This document shows, in pieces, positions 15,069-24,383 of a stretch of DNA of 42,231 nucleotides. Numbering within the stretch: the stretch's first letter is position 1; each line of letters starts with the position of its first letter. The DNA comes from Verrucomicrobiaceae bacterium UBA7681 (GTDB lineage: Bacteria; Verrucomicrobiota; Verrucomicrobiia; Verrucomicrobiales; Verrucomicrobiaceae), in NCBI GenBank assembly GCA_002482965.1, contig DLGZ01000021.1:1-42231 (forward strand). The letters run 5' to 3'. The translations under genes and the position numbers were made by a program. The notes under the pieces were generated by a model. That model was given only the letters and a program-made list of their open reading frames with translations, did no database searches and had not been told where the DNA came from.

Positions 15069-15551
15069 ATGACGCGGGCCTTATCAGCAAAAGCAGACAC
15101 AGAAACCAATCGATCTGATGCTGTACTGGTGTCTTTTGACTCCCGTTGGGAGCACTCGATCAAGAATGGTGATTTAAAAGCTTTTATCCGCAAGCGTTTG
15201 CCAAAAACTCTCACCCCCAAGTGGATCTATGCATATTGCGGATCTCCCGTCGCTGCTATTTTGGCTCGATTTAGGGTCAATCGAGTCACCGAGGTCTCTT
15301 CATCGGATGCAGTAAAATCGGCTTCTCGGCTTGGAATGAAAGCTGTTGACGTGTCTTCATATTGCAAGGGGAGGTCCACGATTGGCTACTGTGAAGTTAT
15401 GGAAATGCAGAAAGCGGATAAGCCCATGACTCTCGTAAAAATACGATCTTTGATGTCATTCCACCCTCCACAAAGCTTTATCATACTTTCAAAGGATGCC
15501 TGCATGATGATTGATGCCGAGTGTTTCTCTTCTCAAGGTAAAACCGAATGA
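15069..15551 (+). CDS. ASCH/PUA-like domain protein in the BREX operon
   Basis: A 160-residue protein whose pattern fits an ASCH (PUA-like) domain. It has VLVSFDSRWEHSIKNGD at the N-terminal strand-helix, a KRLPKTLTPKWIYAYCGSP segment, a YCKGRSTIGYCEV segment and LMSFHPPQSFIILS at the C-terminus. ASCH proteins bind RNA or modified nucleotides and some cut modified nucleosides. The stop overlaps the start of brxHII by 4 bases (ATGA at 15548), so its translation is coupled to the helicase. The gene is AT-rich like pglXI. It could sense modified phage DNA or nucleotides or tune the system. This is inferred from family knowledge and position, and the ASCH call itself is from residue pattern. Confidence 0.65.
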   Translation: MTRALSAKADTETNRSDAVLVSFDSRWEHSIKNGDLKAFIRKRLPKTLTPKWIYAYCGSPVAAILARFRVNRVTEVSSSDAVKSASRLGMKAVDVSSYCKGRSTIGYCEVMEMQKADKPMTLVKIRSLMSFHPPQSFIILSKDACMMIDAECFSSQGKTE

Positions 15552-18361
15552 AGGATTTGGAAAATGGAGACTGGATCTGGTCACTGCCGCATAAGGCGGC
15601 GGGGCGGATCATGGATGTCGATGAACTCTGGGGGCAGAAGCGTTATCGGATTTGGCTGCCATCCCTGAACACGGTCCTGCTGCATCGTCCTGAGGAGATC
15701 ACCACTGAATCGGTGGATGGAGCGGTGAGAAGTGAAGGCTCCATCCTCCGAGTGAAGTTCGCAGCCGTGGCAGGTCGTTTGGTGGACCTGCTGAATGATG
15801 ACAAACTGCTGGCTCCGATTGATTCTGCCGTGATCCCGCTGCCGCATCAGATTCGTGCCTTGCGCAAGGTGATCAGCAATCCAGGCAAGGTGCGCTACCT
15901 CCTGGCCGATGAGGTGGGTTTGGGAAAAACCATCGAAGCCGGCTTGGCGGTGCGTGAGCTAAAGCTGCGTGGCCTGGTGAAGCGTGTGCTGGTGGTAGCC
16001 CCCAAGGGTTTGATCCCGCAGTGGATTGTCGAAATGAGGGATCGATTCGGTGAGGACTTTCGCCACTTCGATCCTGGTCAGTTTGAAGCCTACCGCCAAA
16101 TCTCCCAGGAGGAGAATGTCTGGCGGAGCCATGACAGGGTGATCTGCAGCATGGACGGGGTGAAGCCTCTAGACAGTCGAAAAGGCTGGAGTCAGGAGCG
16201 TATCGACGCCTTCAACAAGGACCGCATTCTCGGCCTGGCTGGTGCGGGCTGGGATTTGATCATCATTGATGAATCTCATCGTGTGGCGGGAAGCTCCGAG
16301 ACTGTTGGGCGGCATGCGATGGCAAGACTCCTGGCCGAAGCATCACCCTACTTGCTGCTGCTTTCTGCGACCCCCCACCAAGGAAAGACGGACGCCTTTC
16401 ATCGGCTGATGTCCCTCCTTGATTCCGAGGCCTTTCCTGATGAATCCTCTGTGACTCGTGATCGAGTGGCTCCGTATGTGGTGCGCACCGAAAAACGACA
16501 AGCGATCACGAACGATGGGCAGCCACTTTTCAAACCAAGACTGACCAAGCTGGTGGGTGTATCTTGGGAAGGACATGATGCGCAGAAGGCGCTGTACGAG
16601 GCCGTAACCGAGTATGTGCGTGAAGGCTACAACCAAGCCATGCGAGAGAAGAAGACGCACATCGGTTTCCTCATGGTGCTGATGCAAAGGCTGGTGAGCA
16701 GCTCCACCCGGGCCATTGCTGCAGCTCTGCAACGACGATTGGATGTGCTGAATCAGCCCGCTCAAGCAGCGGATGGGCAGCTGGATTTTCTCGGAAACCT
16801 GGATGAGCATGAGTGGGCTGAACTGGATGGCCAGGAACAACTGGACACGATTCTCCGCCAGAGGCTCAAAGCCATGGACAACGAAAAGGAGGAAGTGCGG
16901 TTGCTGCTCGATGCTGCACGGAAGGTCGATGCCCAAGGCCCTGACGCGAAAGCCAAAGCTTTGCTGGATTGGGTTTACCGCATGCAGGCGGAGGAACAAG
17001 ATCCTGAACTGAAGGTGCTGATCTTCACCGAGTTTGTCCCTACGCAGCAAATGCTGGCGGAGTTTCTTCAAGCACGAGGCATCTCCGTGGTCTGTCTGAA
17101 TGGCAGTCTGGCGCTGGAGGAGAGGAAGACAGTGCAGAAGAGATTCTCCGAGGATGTGCGTGTGATGATCTCGACGGATGCGGGTGGCGAAGGTCTAAAC
17201 CTGCAGTTCTGCCACGTCATTATTAATTTTGACCTCGGCTGGCGTCCTATGGCGCTTGAACAACGCATTGGTCGTTTGGACCGTATCGGGCAAAAGCACA
17301 TTGTGAAGGCTCTGAACTTCCTGCTGGAAGATTCCGTGGAATATCGCATTCAGGAAGTGCTGGAGACCAAGCTGCGGGTGATCCTTGAAGAGTTCGGTGT
17401 AGACAAGACCACAGACCTTTTGGATTCCGTGGAGGGGAATCGGATGTTTGACCGGTTGTTTGTGGAAGCTTTGCTGCATCCAGACCGTGTAGGCGAAGAA
17501 GCGGAGCGTTTGACACAGCTGGTGCGAGAGGAAGCCACCGAGAATCGAGGCACTCGGCTTTTTATCACTGAACAATCGCCTCAGGGTCGAGACTTGGATG
17601 CAGTCTCAAGCCAGCCCTTGGGTGATCTGCTGGAAATGCTAACCCGGTTTCATGTGGAGTCTGGTGATGGTCGCTTTGATCGTCGGACAGACGGTTCTGT
17701 TAGTGTTCAATGGCCGGGCGAAACAGAGAGTTTTGAGGCGCTATTTCCTGGCTCTTCGTCTGGAGAACGGAGTGGTGTGTTGCTGAATCTCGACCACCCA
17801 CGCATTCGAGGCCTGCTGGGGCGCATGCCTGTTTCTGGCAAGGGAGAGCCAATACCCACCTTTGCCACCTCGGGGCTTCCTCGCTCAGTGGATGGCACCT
17901 GGTCGCTCTGGATGCTGCGGCTTTCATCATTTGATTTCAACCGGGCGAGAGTGTTTCCGGTCTTCGTGAACCGGGATGGTAAATCCTACGCCACGACGGC
18001 ACGCCACATCTGGGAACGCACACCATCCCTTGATCTGAGGATGTCTGGCTGGACGACTGGGAAGGAATCTCTCCAGCTCTATGATGAACTTTATCAGGCG
18101 GCCACCGAAGAAGGGCGGAGCCTGTGGCAGGAGATGGAACGCCAACATTGTGAGCGCTGGAAGGAAGAAAAGCAGAAGGCGCAATACCATTTCACATCAC
18201 GCCGGCGAATGCTTGATCAGTTAGGGCTCAACGAAGTGCGTGGCTACCGACTCCGCCATCTTGAGGCCGATGAAAGCAAGCGCATGGCTGATCTGGACCA
18301 CCAGCGCCATTTGCTGCCCAACCTCGAACCTCTGACCATCTTTTCCATCCAAGCCGCGTGA
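15548..18361 (+). CDS. brxHII: BREX type 3 helicase BrxHII (SNF2-like)
   Basis: A 937-residue SF2/SNF2-type helicase. Motif I is ADEVGLGKT (GLGKT at 124-128), motif II is DESH (241-244) and motif III is LLSATPHQGKTDAF. In the second RecA domain, VMISTDAGGEGLNLQ and QRIGRLDRIGQKH are the late motifs. The order and motifs match COG0553 helicases that serve as BrxHII. It probably translocates on DNA as part of recognition or exclusion; no specific activity is known for this branch. Its ATG overlaps the ASCH stop (ATGA) and its own stop overlaps the pglZ start (GTGA), so all are one operon. Confidence 0.88.
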   Translation: MKDLENGDWIWSLPHKAAGRIMDVDELWGQKRYRIWLPSLNTVLLHRPEEITTESVDGAVRSEGSILRVKFAAVAGRLVDLLNDDKLLAPIDSAVIPLPHQIRALRKVISNPGKVRYLLADEVGLGKTIEAGLAVRELKLRGLVKRVLVVAPKGLIPQWIVEMRDRFGEDFRHFDPGQFEAYRQISQEENVWRSHDRVICSMDGVKPLDSRKGWSQERIDAFNKDRILGLAGAGWDLIIIDESHRVAGSSETVGRHAMARLLAEASPYLLLLSATPHQGKTDAFHRLMSLLDSEAFPDESSVTRDRVAPYVVRTEKRQAITNDGQPLFKPRLTKLVGVSWEGHDAQKALYEAVTEYVREGYNQAMREKKTHIGFLMVLMQRLVSSSTRAIAAALQRRLDVLNQPAQAADGQLDFLGNLDEHEWAELDGQEQLDTILRQRLKAMDNEKEEVRLLLDAARKVDAQGPDAKAKALLDWVYRMQAEEQDPELKVLIFTEFVPTQQMLAEFLQARGISVVCLNGSLALEERKTVQKRFSEDVRVMISTDAGGEGLNLQFCHVIINFDLGWRPMALEQRIGRLDRIGQKHIVKALNFLLEDSVEYRIQEVLETKLRVILEEFGVDKTTDLLDSVEGNRMFDRLFVEALLHPDRVGEEAERLTQLVREEATENRGTRLFITEQSPQGRDLDAVSSQPLGDLLEMLTRFHVESGDGRFDRRTDGSVSVQWPGETESFEALFPGSSSGERSGVLLNLDHPRIRGLLGRMPVSGKGEPIPTFATSGLPRSVDGTWSLWMLRLSSFDFNRARVFPVFVNRDGKSYATTARHIWERTPSLDLRMSGWTTGKESLQLYDELYQAATEEGRSLWQEMERQHCERWKEEKQKAQYHFTSRRRMLDQLGLNEVRGYRLRHLEADESKRMADLDHQRHLLPNLEPLTIFSIQAA

Positions 18362-20319
18362 TTTCCTGGGAATCTCAACTCATCGACCGAATTCATCCTG
18401 ACATCGCATCCTTATGGGCGGTGGAGGATGCGGATGATCTCTTCCGCAGTGACAGGGTAACCCGGCTGCTGGCGGACCGAGGCGCAGACATCGTTCTTTT
18501 TGATGATCCTCTACAGTTCCGCTATTTCTACGAAGCGGAAATGCGTCCACGACTGGATGCTGGTGAAAAATGCTGCTACGTAATCGTGCTTAACGAGCAT
18601 CCAGCAGGATTGCGTCGGCTGCCTGCTGACGTTTACCAAGTTTGCAGGAAGGTTGAAGTGGCTCTCGGTGATGTGTTTCCCAAGTTGTCGAGAAAAGTGC
18701 TCAGAGACCTAGAGCCGACAATTCTTTCTCGACTCTGGGAAAAGCGTGACCAGATTCCTAGTCACAACCTAAGCGACAAGGAGACGGCAGATTTGATTCT
18801 GCGTTTGGGCTATCGCATCGAGCCCACTTTGATCGAGACCTTCACTGATCTCATTCGACACCTGATCGAACTCCATTTTAATGGACAACATCTCCCGGAG
18901 GCAATTGCCGCAAGGTTGGAACAGATTGGTGCCGGGATCGCTGGTAAGCCGAGAACCATTGGTGATCTGATCCGCGTGCCAGCTCGATTCTGGGATTTTC
19001 TGCAGGGAGAGTGGGGAGCATGGTTAGTCGGAGAAGACAAGTTGAAGGAACGTCTTCACGACCAAGTGCCATTTGAAGACAATCGGATTCGGGTGTTCAT
19101 GGACAACCTGTTCACTGAAGGGTTTCTAACTCCTATAACGCTCCCATCAAGCACAAGAAAACTGCCTCTAGAATGGTGCCGTATCGGGGTGAGTGACCCT
19201 TCCACCAATCAGAGAACCGAAGAACTCATCAAACAGCGCGAGACACTAGCCGCCACAATCCCAGAAGAGGATGCTTCGTATCAAGACTGGCTGCGCTTTG
19301 CGAGCCGATACTCATCTCATGTAGCTGGCTGGTTTTCGGCGGATCGCCATCAGAAAGCGACAGCAGAGTTCTGGGATCAGTTTTGGAAACCCTTGGACAA
19401 GAGGTTTCAGCACTGGGTGAGGCGAAACCTGGATGGTCTGCACAATCTGCCGCCAACACGTCCTGTGGTCACTCACCACATTCCCAAGTTTCTCGCCAGG
19501 AAGGTGAGCGCTGGCGATAAAGTGGTGCTGCTGGTTCTCGATGGGCTTTCGTTCAGCCAATGGAAGGTCTTAAGGACTGAGCTGGATTCCGTGCATGACG
19601 ACATCCTAATCGGTGAAGATTTGTGCTTCACCCTGCTGCCAAGCATTACCAACGTTTGCCGACAAGCCATTTACTCAGGCGAGGTGCCCATTTATTTCGA
19701 GAAGACTATCGGTCGAACAGATACGGATGGAAAACGGTGGAAGTCTTGGTGGGATGGTGCGTTACCACGGGTCACCAGAAGCCATCACTTGGTGGTTCAA
19801 GGACAACAGGCTGATTTGAGTGAAGTCCTTGATGCCATCTCACAAGATCCACAGGCCATCGGCATCACCGTCACGATGCCCGACGAAATGATGCATGGAG
19901 CCACCCTGGGTTGGCGTGGGCTGCTTGATCAGCTCCGACTCTGGGCGAGTCACTCGTTCCTCAATGAGGTGGTCTCTGCATCCCTGAGTTCAGGATACAA
20001 AGTCTTTCTCACTTCAGATCACGGAAATCTGGAGGCTGTTGGGACTGGCAGCCCGTCCGAGGGTGTCCTGGTGGATCGTTGCGGTCAAAGAGTGCGTATT
20101 TATCAAGATCCGACTCTGCGAGATCATTCCGCGTCATCGTTGCAAGCCAAGGCGATGCCATGGCACAGCAAAATTCTCCCGCAGAATTATCTTCCATTGA
20201 TTCATACTGGACGTGGCGCATTCACTACGCCTGGCAATCTTCTTGTTTGCCATGGGGGAGGCAGCCTCGATGAGCTTGTTGTCCCCTTCGTCGAATTTTC
20301 CCGAGCACGTTTAACATGA
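18358..20319 (+). CDS. pglZ: BREX PglZ, alkaline-phosphatase-superfamily protein
   Basis: A 653-residue PglZ. The alkaline phosphatase-type core has VVLLVLDGLSFSQW, with the metal-ligand Asp395, and TSDHGNLEA (552-560), the second metal site. The N-terminal third is helical. PglZ is required for BREX exclusion and for PglX-dependent methylation in characterised systems. The start is a GTG at 18358, overlapping the brxHII stop by 4 bases, and no nearer ATG gives a better N-terminus. Its stop overlaps the brxA ATG (ATGA at 20316), so translation of the three genes is coupled. Confidence 0.9.
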   Translation: MISWESQLIDRIHPDIASLWAVEDADDLFRSDRVTRLLADRGADIVLFDDPLQFRYFYEAEMRPRLDAGEKCCYVIVLNEHPAGLRRLPADVYQVCRKVEVALGDVFPKLSRKVLRDLEPTILSRLWEKRDQIPSHNLSDKETADLILRLGYRIEPTLIETFTDLIRHLIELHFNGQHLPEAIAARLEQIGAGIAGKPRTIGDLIRVPARFWDFLQGEWGAWLVGEDKLKERLHDQVPFEDNRIRVFMDNLFTEGFLTPITLPSSTRKLPLEWCRIGVSDPSTNQRTEELIKQRETLAATIPEEDASYQDWLRFASRYSSHVAGWFSADRHQKATAEFWDQFWKPLDKRFQHWVRRNLDGLHNLPPTRPVVTHHIPKFLARKVSAGDKVVLLVLDGLSFSQWKVLRTELDSVHDDILIGEDLCFTLLPSITNVCRQAIYSGEVPIYFEKTIGRTDTDGKRWKSWWDGALPRVTRSHHLVVQGQQADLSEVLDAISQDPQAIGITVTMPDEMMHGATLGWRGLLDQLRLWASHSFLNEVVSASLSSGYKVFLTSDHGNLEAVGTGSPSEGVLVDRCGQRVRIYQDPTLRDHSASSLQAKAMPWHSKILPQNYLPLIHTGRGAFTTPGNLLVCHGGGSLDELVVPFVEFSRARLT

Positions 20320-21071
20320 GTCTTCCATCCGCACGTTCCATCGCCTTCAACCGTCGCCTGAGTGCGGCATGGTTGAGGGAAGGACTGCGTTTGCGCGCCG
20401 AAGGAATTGATGGTGATGCATGGGTGGGTAATATGCGCAGCGTGATCAGTGCCGAGATTTCCGGCCACGACAGCATCCAGAAGTCCCTTCGCTATCTCCG
20501 CCACGCGCTGATCGAACCTGGTGATCTAGAACCGCTGCGCGCTGAAGCAATTCGGTTGTTCCAATCGTCCCGAGATCCTGAAAAGGATCGTGTTCTCTCA
20601 TGGGGATTGGCAGCGGCATGCTACCCGTTTCTTCAAGAGGTAGCGACAACGATTGGAAGAATGCTTCGGGTTCAGCCGGAGATGAAGCTTGAGCAATTGT
20701 TGAGAAAACTGACTGAGTCCTTTGGCGAAAAAGAGACTGTTCGGCGCTCCGGTCGTTATTCCCTCGGCTTGGTTCAAGACCTTGGCTTTGTGCATCGGAC
20801 TAAAAAAGCGGGTTGCTATTCAGCAAGGCAGCCAACCAAATTGACAGACCCTGATCTTGCCTCATGGCTTATCAGAGCATGGTTCTTCGCAGCAAGCACA
20901 GCTAACCCAATGGATCGCATCGCGCTATCCAACCATCCTAGCCTCTCTTTTTTCGATGCCCCTGATCTCGTCGCCACAGCCCTCAAGCAGGGCGTGCTGA
21001 CAGTGGACAGGCTTTCGCTATCGCAGGATATGGTGAGGTTGGCTATCTCGCCGATCGCGCCAAAGGCTTGA
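20316..21071 (+). CDS. brxA: BREX BrxA (DUF1819-like)
   Basis: A 251-residue protein in the last position of the operon, where type 3 BREX carries brxA. The pattern fits DUF1819/BrxA: an N-terminal helical part (RRLSAAWLREGLRL), a central SRDPEKDRVLSWGLAAACYP stretch, and a C-terminal DNA-binding-like helical segment. BrxA from other systems is a small DNA-binding fold protein. The ATG overlaps pglZ by 4 bases. The gene is followed by 66 bases and then the convergent HNH gene; no clear terminator is visible. Confidence 0.75.
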   Translation: MSLPSARSIAFNRRLSAAWLREGLRLRAEGIDGDAWVGNMRSVISAEISGHDSIQKSLRYLRHALIEPGDLEPLRAEAIRLFQSSRDPEKDRVLSWGLAAACYPFLQEVATTIGRMLRVQPEMKLEQLLRKLTESFGEKETVRRSGRYSLGLVQDLGFVHRTKKAGCYSARQPTKLTDPDLASWLIRAWFFAASTANPMDRIALSNHPSLSFFDAPDLVATALKQGVLTVDRLSLSQDMVRLAISPIAPKA

Positions 21072-21137
21072 ATGACCAGAGGGTTTTTCTCTCACGCCTG
21101 CTGTAGCGCTTCAGAAGGCAGACAAAGTGAGTAAGGT

Positions 21138-22295
21138 TTATTGATCTCGCCGCTTCTGCCAGTGGCGGTGTAGTGCTCCTTGATTGGGGTGATGCGTCGG
21201 CTCATCCGGGACTCGAACGGGCTGACTATGCCATTGGTTATAGCCCGCCGCGCCTCGGGCACTTTGGGCGACATGGACGCGCATCGTTTGGGGATCAATG
21301 GCGATCAGGTGGCGGTCAAACAAGGTGTGCAAATCAGCACGGAGCAGCAAGCCGTTCTGAATATGATCGGAATCCTCACTTTGATAGGGGTCGATGTGCG
21401 CTCCCTCCAGGACCGCCGGCACGGTACACCCGCTGATGCAGCACCGGTACCCGTAGCTCAGTTTCAAATTCCGGCGGAACTTTGCCTGGCCGGGGCGTTC
21501 TCGTACCTGGCGAGCTACCTTCGGAGCAGCGTCGGTTGGCGGTTGATACGCTTTGCCGACCGGTGGAACCACCGGCGCGTGAAGCTGGAACGTAGCCTGG
21601 GCAAACGCCGCATCATTCGAGGCCTTCCATGCCACATCTGCAATGGATGTGCGGTCTTCATCCGCGAAGGTCAGGCGCACCACGCCGGATAGCACTTCGT
21701 TGGCATCGTTCAATTTTCGGTAGGGCTGGTAGTCGAGTTCTGCAATGTCCCCATTTACGATCACATTGCAGATGGCTTTGCCTTGTGGCTTTCCGTCCTC
21801 TCCAACAGGGTGGCTTAGCTTCTTGGTTTCTCCCTCTTCAGCAAACCATGAGATGGGGAGCCAATCCATCAATCCGGCTGACACTTCATCCCGCCATTCC
21901 AGCACAAGCGAGCTTTCGTTCAATGAGGTCAGAAGAGCGCGGTGCTTGTTCAGCAAGCGAACCAGTCCTTGGCAGAGGTCGGTTGATTTCTTCTGCCGAC
22001 GGTAAGCAATATGCTGTTCCAGGGCGTTTAGCGCATTGTGCAGCTCTGAATCTCTGCGATCACGACGAATCCACGTTAGATAATCATCCGTGGCAGCCTC
22101 GCTCATGGCCCGCTTGTAGCACTCTCCTCGCAACAGATGACCGACGTCGTAGATTAAATCGGCCGCCGAGTTCGGATTCAGCCCCTTGCGTTCCAGGCGT
22201 CGCTTGCCTTCTGCAATGCCGATTTCCTCTGGCTTGTCATGCATTTCCAGCCCGATGCGGTAAGCCAGTTCGTATTGTTCGCGGGTAATGTTCAT
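21138..22295 (-). CDS. HNH endonuclease
   Basis: A 385-residue protein, minus strand. The C-terminal HNH_2-type domain is clear, running from GQAKFRRNL through YGYRCCISGC (281-290), VLEGAH with His300, NGLLLRADLHTLFD (N314, H323) and LIAIDP. This matches restriction-associated HNH enzymes that cut DNA near modified or foreign sites. The N-terminal 110 residues (helical, ITREQYELAYRIG) and a middle beta domain (130-240) are probably recognition parts and are not recognised. The gene converges with brxA and lies 309 bases from the DUF2325 gene on the same strand, so it belongs to the island but not to the BREX operon. It may be a separate restriction enzyme. Confidence 0.8.
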   Translation of the reverse strand: MNITREQYELAYRIGLEMHDKPEEIGIAEGKRRLERKGLNPNSAADLIYDVGHLLRGECYKRAMSEAATDDYLTWIRRDRRDSELHNALNALEQHIAYRRQKKSTDLCQGLVRLLNKHRALLTSLNESSLVLEWRDEVSAGLMDWLPISWFAEEGETKKLSHPVGEDGKPQGKAICNVIVNGDIAELDYQPYRKLNDANEVLSGVVRLTFADEDRTSIADVAWKASNDAAFAQATFQLHAPVVPPVGKAYQPPTDAAPKVARQVRERPGQAKFRRNLKLSYGYRCCISGCTVPAVLEGAHIDPYQSEDSDHIQNGLLLRADLHTLFDRHLIAIDPQTMRVHVAQSARGAAGYNQWHSQPVRVPDEPTHHPNQGALHRHWQKRRDQ

Positions 22296-22603
22296 TGGTT
22301 GTCGGGTGTTCAGCCTCGAATGCTGAGTGGAGGTGCGTGTGGGTTCGATGGCTCTGATGATGGCCAGATCCCTCCAGACTGCATTTTTATCGACGCGTTT
22401 TTAACGATTTCGGTCTCCCGTATTTCTCAACTGCCACTAAAGAAGCCTGGGAATACTAATCGTGACAGTGAGCTTGTGGAAACATTTTCACAAGCACCCA
22501 AAAGCAGAAAACCCCCGCGTGACGAATCACATGGAGGTCTTGCTGGTGGCGTCTCGTTATCGAACTGTTACGCCGGTTCTTTGAACTTACACCAAGACTC
22601 CGG
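22296..22603. other. Intergenic region with a short hairpin
   Basis: No gene is supported here. GCTTGTG (22472-22478) pairs with CACAAGC (22489-22495) around GAAACATTTT, with possible extension (AAA/TTT). It has no T-run, so it is a possible operator or processed hairpin. The region should hold the promoter of the HNH gene. Confidence 0.4.
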
Positions 22604-24112
22604 TTATTCAAATTCTCCGGAGCACTGATTACAGATTTCAGCTGCAACTTGATTTACCCCATAGCCGCGGGGTAGGCGAACGAGTTTCTTGCCGTGTTTG
22701 TCACAGAACTTTTTGACATCACCGTAAGAATGGCTCGACCATCGAATTGCCAACAGAACAAGCTTCACTTCACCCCTAGCTATGGCGGACTCAAACTGGC
22801 TTGTGGTTTCGTGTGGTCTTGTTTCGATCCAGTTGATTTCGGACAGGCTCAGAGCACTCATGAGCGCGATCTTCGACTCATGTCGACATTGGCCGCCAAT
22901 GATTACAATTGCCATGCCCCTCAAGTAGGTTGCTGCTTTTGTGACTTCCGGTGTAGGAATGTCTTCCCTGAAAGGAGTCGCGGCAGGTTGCGTGGCCAAA
23001 AAAGTATCTGTTGCAGCCAAGAACTGTTGGAATCCTTCTGGAAGTTCGAGAACGTCAGGGATCTCGTCGAGATGATCAATCAGCGCCGATCTGAGTTCCG
23101 CATCGTTGGGAGCCAGCCCGAGAGAGGCGAGTTGATCAACACTCGCCACAATCTTCGTCCAGTTTGAGAAAGGATCGGACGGACGGTTTCCCAAAATTTT
23201 CAGTTCGTAGCGAATCTTGCCGAGCAGGTTATTGCGGAGCTTCTTTTGTGCTTTGATGCTAGCGACCTCACTGGAGAGAAGATCTATGCGTTTCACCAGA
23301 TCTTCTGTTTGTTCCGGGTCTGCGAGATCGTCCGCTTTCATGAAGCGTGCGATGTACCGTTGTTGGGCCGCCGACCAGTCTAAAAGATGAAGATAAACAT
23401 CAAGCTGATCACCGTCCTCGAAATCGAATTCCTTGCAAGCACTGCGCACCATTGACTGAGCCTCTGCGAGGAGCATGAGCGTGCGCTCCATCACGCTGCG
23501 AACGTCCAGGTTTCTGCATTCCTTCACCAAGGAGAGAGCTTTCGACATGACGTAAAAGCAGGCCTCAGTTTTTTTCCACTTTTGTACAGTAGCGTCATCA
23601 TGACGAGATTGGCACATCCACAGGTAACAGTTGGGCAGAGCTTTCGCTTGGGCGATGACCCCATGGTACCATTCCCCGGTAGACGGGACCTTTTCTCCAC
23701 GCGTTTTCGCTTCCGAGCGTTCAACAGCTTGCGCGATCGCGTCTCGCTTGATCCGAAGTCTGGCTTGGATTATTTCCACAGGAGCGGGAGCCCCGGGGCG
23801 TTCGGACGGCGCTGCACTTTGAGTTAACGCTGCAACAGGTTTAAATGTCTGAACTAAACCAGCCAGTTCTTCCAAAGACGGACGACTGATGGGTGGTGCA
23901 ACAGGTAGTAGATCGGTGGCTCCGAGTTGACTCGGAGTTTCTTCCACTAGGAGATCCTCAGGAGACTCAAGCGGCTGTGCTTGCGGTGGTGTCTCTTGGA
24001 GCAAAAGCCCCAGGGCTTGAGAAAAAAGCTGCTTCAGTTCGGAATCGGCGTCGAGCTTTTGGCCGATAGCTGCGAATATGCTCTGAAAGGTTGGTGATTG
24101 ATCAGTGGACAT
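22604..24112 (-). CDS. Large helical protein with a C-terminal DUF2325-like domain
   Basis: A 502-residue protein. The first 380 or so residues are mainly alpha-helical with a Pro/Glu-rich early region. The last 95 match DUF2325: a strand VIIGGQCRHESK, an Arg-Pro-His-Glu region (ETRPHETTSQFESA), LVLLAIRWSSHS and a C-terminal VRLPRGYGVNQV. DUF2325 domains look like nucleotide- or Rossmann-type binding folds of unknown function. The ATG at 24112 is chosen; an alternative frame extends to 24259 and would add 49 residues, which look less natural. The gene is on the same strand as the HNH gene downstream. It could be a regulator or an effector. No function is assigned. Confidence 0.6.
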   Translation of the reverse strand: MSTDQSPTFQSIFAAIGQKLDADSELKQLFSQALGLLLQETPPQAQPLESPEDLLVEETPSQLGATDLLPVAPPISRPSLEELAGLVQTFKPVAALTQSAAPSERPGAPAPVEIIQARLRIKRDAIAQAVERSEAKTRGEKVPSTGEWYHGVIAQAKALPNCYLWMCQSRHDDATVQKWKKTEACFYVMSKALSLVKECRNLDVRSVMERTLMLLAEAQSMVRSACKEFDFEDGDQLDVYLHLLDWSAAQQRYIARFMKADDLADPEQTEDLVKRIDLLSSEVASIKAQKKLRNNLLGKIRYELKILGNRPSDPFSNWTKIVASVDQLASLGLAPNDAELRSALIDHLDEIPDVLELPEGFQQFLAATDTFLATQPAATPFREDIPTPEVTKAATYLRGMAIVIIGGQCRHESKIALMSALSLSEINWIETRPHETTSQFESAIARGEVKLVLLAIRWSSHSYGDVKKFCDKHGKKLVRLPRGYGVNQVAAEICNQCSGEFE

Positions 24113-24383
24113 GTGTTTTTCTAGAGGGGTCCATTTGTCATAGGGTGCGGTGCCATGCGTCAAATCCCATTTTGTGGCCGGCGTAAAAACTTGCTCCTGG
24201 CTCCCGCACTGTTCTATGCGAAATCTATCGAAACCACGATACCTCGTTTGGCTGGTCATCTGCTGGCTACCCCCAAAGGAGTGATGAGCCCATAGCGCTG
24301 CTGATGGTTATGAGGCAGGTAGTGTCGACGCCTCCTCCGGGTGCCGTCCATTTGGTTTGGCGAGATGCGATTCATCATCACGT

